A stretch of DNA of 64,000 bases, taken from contig DASYCZ010000037.1 of NCBI GenBank assembly GCA_036499825.1, positions 186,001 to 250,000 of the forward strand, written 5' to 3'. Under the pieces are notes generated by a model, which made no database searches, had not been told where the DNA came from, and was given only the letters and a program-made list of their open reading frames with translations. The DNA is from Paradevosia sp036499825. Lineage in GTDB: Bacteria > Pseudomonadota > Alphaproteobacteria > Rhizobiales > Devosiaceae. Below are positions 60,170 to 64,000 of this stretch, piece after piece. The first letter of the stretch is position 1. Each line of letters opens with the position of its first letter. The translations under genes and the position numbers were made by a program.

Positions 60170-60625
60170 ATGGATGTTTTGACCCCCACCCAGCGGCGCT
60201 TCAATATGAGCCGTATCCGGTCTACCGACACAAAGCCCGAACTGCTTTTGAGAAAGGCGCTATTTGCGCGCGGCTTTCGCTATCGGCTGAATGTGAAATC
60301 GTTGCCTGGAAAACCTGACCTCGTGTTCCGGCAGTTCGCCGCAATAATAATGGTTCATGGATGCTTTTGGCACGGTCATGGCGACTGTGTACGCTATCGG
60401 CCTCCGCTAAGCCAGCTTGACTATTGGGACTCCAAGATTGCCCGGAATCAACAGCGTGATCTGCAAACGGTCGCTGAGTTGTCTGAGCTGGGCTGGCGCG
60501 TGATGACTATCTGGGAATGCGCTCTCGTCGGAAAGTTCAGGCTAAGCATGGATGCGGTAGTGACAAACTGCGAGGTATTCCTTCGTTCTGAAGAGCTTTC
60601 GGCGACCTTGAGATCCGAACAGTAA
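60170..60625 (+). CDS. vsr: Very short patch repair (Vsr-like) endonuclease
   Basis: This 151-residue nuclease has the Vsr pattern: RRFNMSRIRSTDTKPELLLRKALFARGFRYRL, the catalytic Asp in LPGKPDLVF, and the His/Cys block VHGCFWHGHGDC, then W-R-V-x-x-x-W-E-C (WRVMTIWEC). Vsr nicks T:G mismatches made by deamination of 5-methylcytosine, so it protects the cell from mutations caused by the neighbouring C5 methylase. The ATG at 60170 is taken; one at 60152 is also in frame. It is divergent from the methylase gene. Confidence 0.92.
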   Translation: MDVLTPTQRRFNMSRIRSTDTKPELLLRKALFARGFRYRLNVKSLPGKPDLVFRQFAAIIMVHGCFWHGHGDCVRYRPPLSQLDYWDSKIARNQQRDLQTVAELSELGWRVMTIWECALVGKFRLSMDAVVTNCEVFLRSEELSATLRSEQ

Positions 60626-60722
60626 AGATGTCGATCAAGGTATGTCCGTTTTTGACATCGCGAAGCGCACCCTAACGGCCAAATGGGTTACAAGGTCGCG
60701 CTTTATCCATCTACTGAGACGC

Positions 60723-61859
60723 CTATTTTGGACTCTCCCGCGGCACCAAATGGCTCCCCGCGAAACTCAACGCCACCTCATCCCCTGGGTTCAGATGCGC
60801 CACCGCTGCCGGCGGGCATTCGGCGCGTAGCGGGCCGATGCCCGGCGCTTCGGCGTCGAGCAGGACTGAGGTGCCCTGGAAGATGACGTCGCGCAGATGC
60901 GCGGTGATCACCGCCCGGCCTTGGTCATCGCCGGGGCCGGAGACTGCGAGCTGTTCGGGGCGGATGCAGATCCAGACTTTTTGGTTGGGGCCGGAGATGC
61001 CGGGGGCGCGGGTGGCGTTGGTGACGGTGAGGTCGATGCCGTCGGCGCGGGCTGCGCCGTCGGCCAGCGTGGTGCCGGGGATGAGGTTGTTGGCGCCGAT
61101 GAAGCGGGCGGCGAATTCGGTTTCGGGGCTCATATAGAGCGCCTGGGGCGGGCCGATCTGTTCGATGGCGCCCTGGTTCATCAGCACCACGCGGTCGCTC
61201 ATCACCAGGGCCTCGACCTGGTCATGGGTGACGAAGATGGTGGTCTGGCCGGCGCGGCGCTGGATGGCGCGGAGGTCGAGCCGCACCTGTTCGCGCAGCT
61301 TGGCATCGAGGTTGGACAAGGGCTCGTCGAGCAGCACCAGATCGGGGTTGAAGGCCAAGGCGCGCGCCACGGCGACGCGCTGTTGCTGGCCACCGGACAA
61401 CTGGCCGGGCTTGCGTTCGCCAAGGCCTTCGAGCCGCACCAGGGCGATGAACTCCTCCACCACGGCGCGCTGGCGCGCCTTGGACCAGCCGCGCATGCGC
61501 AGGCCAAAGCCGACATTTTCGGCCACCGTCATATGCGGAAAGAGCGCATAGTTCTGGAACACCAGGCCGACATTGCGCTTGTTGGCGGGCAGCAGGTCGA
61601 CGCGGCGGGCGCCAAAGCGGATCTCGCCGCCATCCTGCGGCATGAGGCCAGCGATCATGCGCAAAGTCGTGGTCTTGCCGCAGCCGGAGGGGCCGAGCAG
61701 GGTGACGAATTCGCCGGCGGCGACATCGAGCGACAGATCGCTGATGGCCACATAGGCGCCGAAGCGTTTCAGCACATGTTCGAGATGCACCGATTGCGAT
61801 GTGCCAGCCGCCTGCGGCGGCGAGGCCGGCGGCTGCGTCTGGTGCGGGGTAGCGTCCAT
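60723..61859 (-). CDS. PotA-type ABC transporter ATP-binding protein
   Basis: This 378-residue ATPase has Walker A GPSGCGKTT, signature LSGGQQQRVAVARAL, Walker B LVLLDEPLSNLDAKLR, and a C-terminal TOBE-like domain (VWICIRPEQLAVSG). It matches the spermidine/putrescine and iron(III)-type importers. It is the last gene of an operon with two permeases and a receptor. The ligand is not determined; polyamine-like compounds are the family's usual cargo. Confidence 0.92.
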   Translation of the reverse strand: MDATPHQTQPPASPPQAAGTSQSVHLEHVLKRFGAYVAISDLSLDVAAGEFVTLLGPSGCGKTTTLRMIAGLMPQDGGEIRFGARRVDLLPANKRNVGLVFQNYALFPHMTVAENVGFGLRMRGWSKARQRAVVEEFIALVRLEGLGERKPGQLSGGQQQRVAVARALAFNPDLVLLDEPLSNLDAKLREQVRLDLRAIQRRAGQTTIFVTHDQVEALVMSDRVVLMNQGAIEQIGPPQALYMSPETEFAARFIGANNLIPGTTLADGAARADGIDLTVTNATRAPGISGPNQKVWICIRPEQLAVSGPGDDQGRAVITAHLRDVIFQGTSVLLDAEAPGIGPLRAECPPAAVAHLNPGDEVALSFAGSHLVPRESPK

Positions 61860-61861
61860 GA

Positions 61862-62743
61862 TTATCCCTTTCGCGAGATGAGCGTGCCGGCGAGGTAGCG
61901 CGGGCCGAGCAGCAGGGCGACCGCGGCATAGAACAGCACGCCCACATAGACGAGCAGCGCCGACATGGCGACGGCCTGGGGCACGACGCCGCGATCGACG
62001 ATGTCGGTGAACAGCAGTACCGAGATGGGGGTGGCGCGCGGGCCGGCGATGAAGAACAGCAATTCGAAGGCGATGAGATTCTGCATGAACAGGAACAGCG
62101 CCGCGATGGCGACGCCGGGCGCTATCATGGGCAGGACGATGAGCCGGAAAGTGGTGAGCCCCCCTGCCCCGAGCGAGCGCGCCGCCTGCTCGAATTCTTC
62201 CGGCATGCCATCGAGCAGGGCTTCGGAAAAGCGCAGGCCCATGGCGAGGTTGAGGGCCATGAGCCCGAGCAGCACGCCCGCGAAGGTGTTGGAAAGGCGC
62301 AAGGGGATGAAGACGGTCAACAGCGCGATGCCGAGGATCAGTTGCGGCACCACGTCGGGCAGCAGCACCAGGTTGCTGACCAGGCGCCGCTCTCGCAGCT
62401 TGCCGCGCACCAGCGCCCAGGCCGCCGGCACGGCGATCGCCAGCGAGACGGTGGTGGCCAGCACCGCCACGGTGACGGTGAAGCGGAAAGCCTCCCAGTA
62501 GCTGCGCGGGATCTGCATATAGGCATCGAGGCTGAGATTGCTGAATGACCAGCTGACTTCGAGATTGCCCTCGAAGGAGGCCATGACGATGAGGGCGATG
62601 GGGAAGACCAGCCAGGCGAGAAGGATGACGAGGTAGAGCGCCCAGGCGAGGCGCCCGCCGGCCTTGCCGAGCACGGCCAGCATGGCCGAGGGCGGGTGCG
62701 CGGCGGTGGCGGCCATCCCGGTGGTGGAGGAAAGCTCGGTCAT
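61862..62743 (-). CDS. ABC transporter permease (PotC type)
   Basis: This 293-residue inner-membrane permease has six helices and the EAA-type loop FEQAARSLGAGGLTTFRLIVLPMIAPGV. The ATG at 62743 (MTELSSTTGMAAT) is preferred to the open frame that starts at 62839, since that part overlaps the upstream permease. It ends 2 bp before the ATPase gene. Confidence 0.9.
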   Translation of the reverse strand: MTELSSTTGMAATAAHPPSAMLAVLGKAGGRLAWALYLVILLAWLVFPIALIVMASFEGNLEVSWSFSNLSLDAYMQIPRSYWEAFRFTVTVAVLATTVSLAIAVPAAWALVRGKLRERRLVSNLVLLPDVVPQLILGIALLTVFIPLRLSNTFAGVLLGLMALNLAMGLRFSEALLDGMPEEFEQAARSLGAGGLTTFRLIVLPMIAPGVAIAALFLFMQNLIAFELLFFIAGPRATPISVLLFTDIVDRGVVPQAVAMSALLVYVGVLFYAAVALLLGPRYLAGTLISRKG

Positions 62744-62753
62744 GGTGACGCCC

Positions 62754-63647
62754 TCAGCGGTGGCCATAGCGGGATAGGACGATCTGGGCGAAGGCCGTTG
62801 CCCCGATGGCAAGGACCGAAACCACCACCGCCTGGGCATAGGCCAGGTGCGGCTGCTGCAGCGTCAAGAGGTTGGTGGCGACGACGATGGAGATCATGTA
62901 GGGGGTGCGCCCGGCCAGCATCACCGGAATGGAATAGGCGGTGGTGACGCTGGTGAAGACCAGCGCCCCGGCGGCGATGATGCCGGGAACGCTGAGCGGC
63001 AGGGTGACGGCGAAGAAGCTGCGGAGACGGCTGGCGCCGAGGCTGACCGCCGCATCCTCCAGTTGCGGATCGACCGACATGAGGACCCCGGTGAGAATGC
63101 CAATGGCGACGACGACGGCGGCGTAAAAGAAGGCCAGTGCCTGGCCGGGCCAATCGAAGAGAATGAACAGGGGCTGGGAGATGAGGCCCGAGGCGATGAG
63201 GACCTTGTTGAGCACACCCGTGAACGGGGCCAGCAACAGGATCATCGCATAGCCGACGACGACGAAGGGCAGCATGCGCGGCACGGTGATGACCGGCATC
63301 AACAGGTTCCGCACCAGCGCCTTGCGCGCCAGGAGATACGCCATGGGCAGGGCGATGAGTATGGCGAGAATGGCGACGCCGGCCGCCATGGCGATGGTGG
63401 TGGCAAGGGTGCGGGTGAAGAAGCTGTTGGTAAAGGACGAAAGATAATAATCCAGCGTCCAGGCCTGGGTCTGCTGATCACGGACGCTTTGCACCAGCAT
63501 CAGCCCCAGGGGCGCGATGCCCACCAGCAGCGTCAGCAGCAAAGCGGGAGCGGCGCAGAGGCGGTAGAACAGCCGTTCGCGCCGGAGACGGCGGCGCCGC
63601 ACCAGGCCATCTTCAATGCCGATACCGATGGTTTGCGCAATGGCCAC
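62754..63647 (-). CDS. ABC transporter permease (PotB type)
   Basis: This roughly 297-residue permease has six helices and the EAA-type loop LEDAAVSLGASRLRSFFAVTLPLSVPGI. I choose GTG 63647 because GAGGAGG lies 5 bases upstream; a GTG at 63668 is in frame but lacks a ribosome site. It follows the receptor gene by 46 bp. Confidence 0.9.
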   Translation of the reverse strand: MAIAQTIGIGIEDGLVRRRRLRRERLFYRLCAAPALLLTLLVGIAPLGLMLVQSVRDQQTQAWTLDYYLSSFTNSFFTRTLATTIAMAAGVAILAILIALPMAYLLARKALVRNLLMPVITVPRMLPFVVVGYAMILLLAPFTGVLNKVLIASGLISQPLFILFDWPGQALAFFYAAVVVAIGILTGVLMSVDPQLEDAAVSLGASRLRSFFAVTLPLSVPGIIAAGALVFTSVTTAYSIPVMLAGRTPYMISIVVATNLLTLQQPHLAYAQAVVVSVLAIGATAFAQIVLSRYGHR

Positions 63648-63693
63648 CGCCGCCTCCTCGCTTTGCACTATTTGAGTTTCATGCGCGGGACGG

Positions 63694-64000
63694 TCAGCCG
63701 CCCTGGATCACCACCCGGTTGTAGAGATCGAGCACCTGCTTGTTGTATTGCGGCCCGATGGTGAGGGCGCGGAACTCATTGGCCCAGGCGATCTTGCTGG
63801 CGCTGGCGAAGGCCTGCCAATGGGCGTTCGGCGTCTCCCCGATCTTGGGAATGCGGTTGAACTGGTTGATGGAAACGGCGATGTCGTCGGCCACTTCGGA
63901 GTGGAAGAATTTCACCCATTCGAGGGCCGCCACCGGATTGGTGGAGGCGGCCGAAACCACCGGGCCGGCATTGACCGAGCCGGGGCAGCCTTCCTTGGGG
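63694..64000 (-). CDS. ABC transporter substrate-binding protein, C-terminal part (partial)
   Basis: About 102 residues are in the window; the gene starts beyond base 64000. The tail (VVSAASTNPVAALEWVKFFHSEVADDIAV, later VLDLYNRVVIQGG) fits the C-terminal lobe of family-1 or PotD/iron-type receptors. Its place directly upstream of the PotB-like permease supports this. Confidence 0.8.
   Translation of the reverse strand, partial: PKEGCPGSVNAGPVVSAASTNPVAALEWVKFFHSEVADDIAVSINQFNRIPKIGETPNAHWQAFASASKIAWANEFRALTIGPQYNKQVLDLYNRVVIQGG

Noticed and set aside
60626..60722. Right-hand copy of the tRNA-Gln 3' end (island attR)
   Set aside because: I looked for TTCGAATCC or GTTCCCCAGCCA after vsr and found none; the island's right edge cannot be placed by a direct repeat.
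1..64000. CRISPR array or intact insertion sequence
   Set aside because: No regularly spaced repeats and no transposase-like gene were seen anywhere in the window.

Overview
The window is GC-rich, densely coded DNA from an alphaproteobacterium. A Devosia-like member of the Hyphomicrobiales is my inference, from the guaB/MAPEG/rsmB/guaA neighbourhood, the many peptide/oligosaccharide-type ABC transporters and a typical rhizobial palindromic intergenic repeat. No rRNA operon or CRISPR array was seen; one tRNA gene is present.

Layout. (1) 1-4250 is the end of an integrative conjugative element: trbF (partial), trbG, trbI, a DUF2274 gene, an AlpA-like regulator and a tyrosine integrase broken by a frameshift. 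It abuts the 3' end of guaA, a known island attachment site. (2) 4252-16821 is mostly core genome: guaA, an acyltransferase, tspO, an rsmB-like rRNA methylase, a MAPEG protein, guaB, two tandem DHA2-type exporters, rlmE, a Ppx/GppA phosphatase and a RibD-like reductase. (3) 16844-29962 is a LacI-regulated catabolic cluster: FAH-family hydrolase, LacI regulator, complete Opp-type ABC transporter, two D-2-hydroxyacid dehydrogenase homologues (one lacking its catalytic residues), a glycosidase-like beta-propeller and an Ldh-family oxidoreductase. (4) 30070-47332 is a second catabolic cluster: an Opp-type ABC operon preceded by a tandemly duplicated solute-binding-protein plus NHL-propeller pair, a flavoprotein dehydrogenase with a membrane tail, a LysR regulator, an alpha/beta hydrolase, an amidohydrolase, a propeller lactonase and a PrpF-type tautomerase. 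Five promoter regions of this cluster carry the same long motif, ATA-N9-TAT-N12/13-AATTGTATT, which defines a local regulon probably run by the LysR protein. (5) 47329-54426 holds an acetyltransferase, a DUF3829 protein, a large hybrid histidine kinase and a REC-GGDEF diguanylate cyclase. (6) 54722-60625 is a tRNA-Gln gene followed by a lower-GC island: an integrase remnant, an unknown protein, a GHKL ATPase with a Rossmann-like partner, a C5-cytosine DNA methyltransferase and a Vsr endonuclease; this is a candidate defence module. (7) 60723-64000 is a PotABCD-like ABC transporter running off the end.

Together, clusters 3 and 4 form about 30 kb of uptake and degradation genes for unidentified, probably plant-derived, acidic or cyclic compounds. 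The most novel-looking items are the LysR regulon motif with its unassigned pathway, and the GHKL/Rossmann/methylase/Vsr island.
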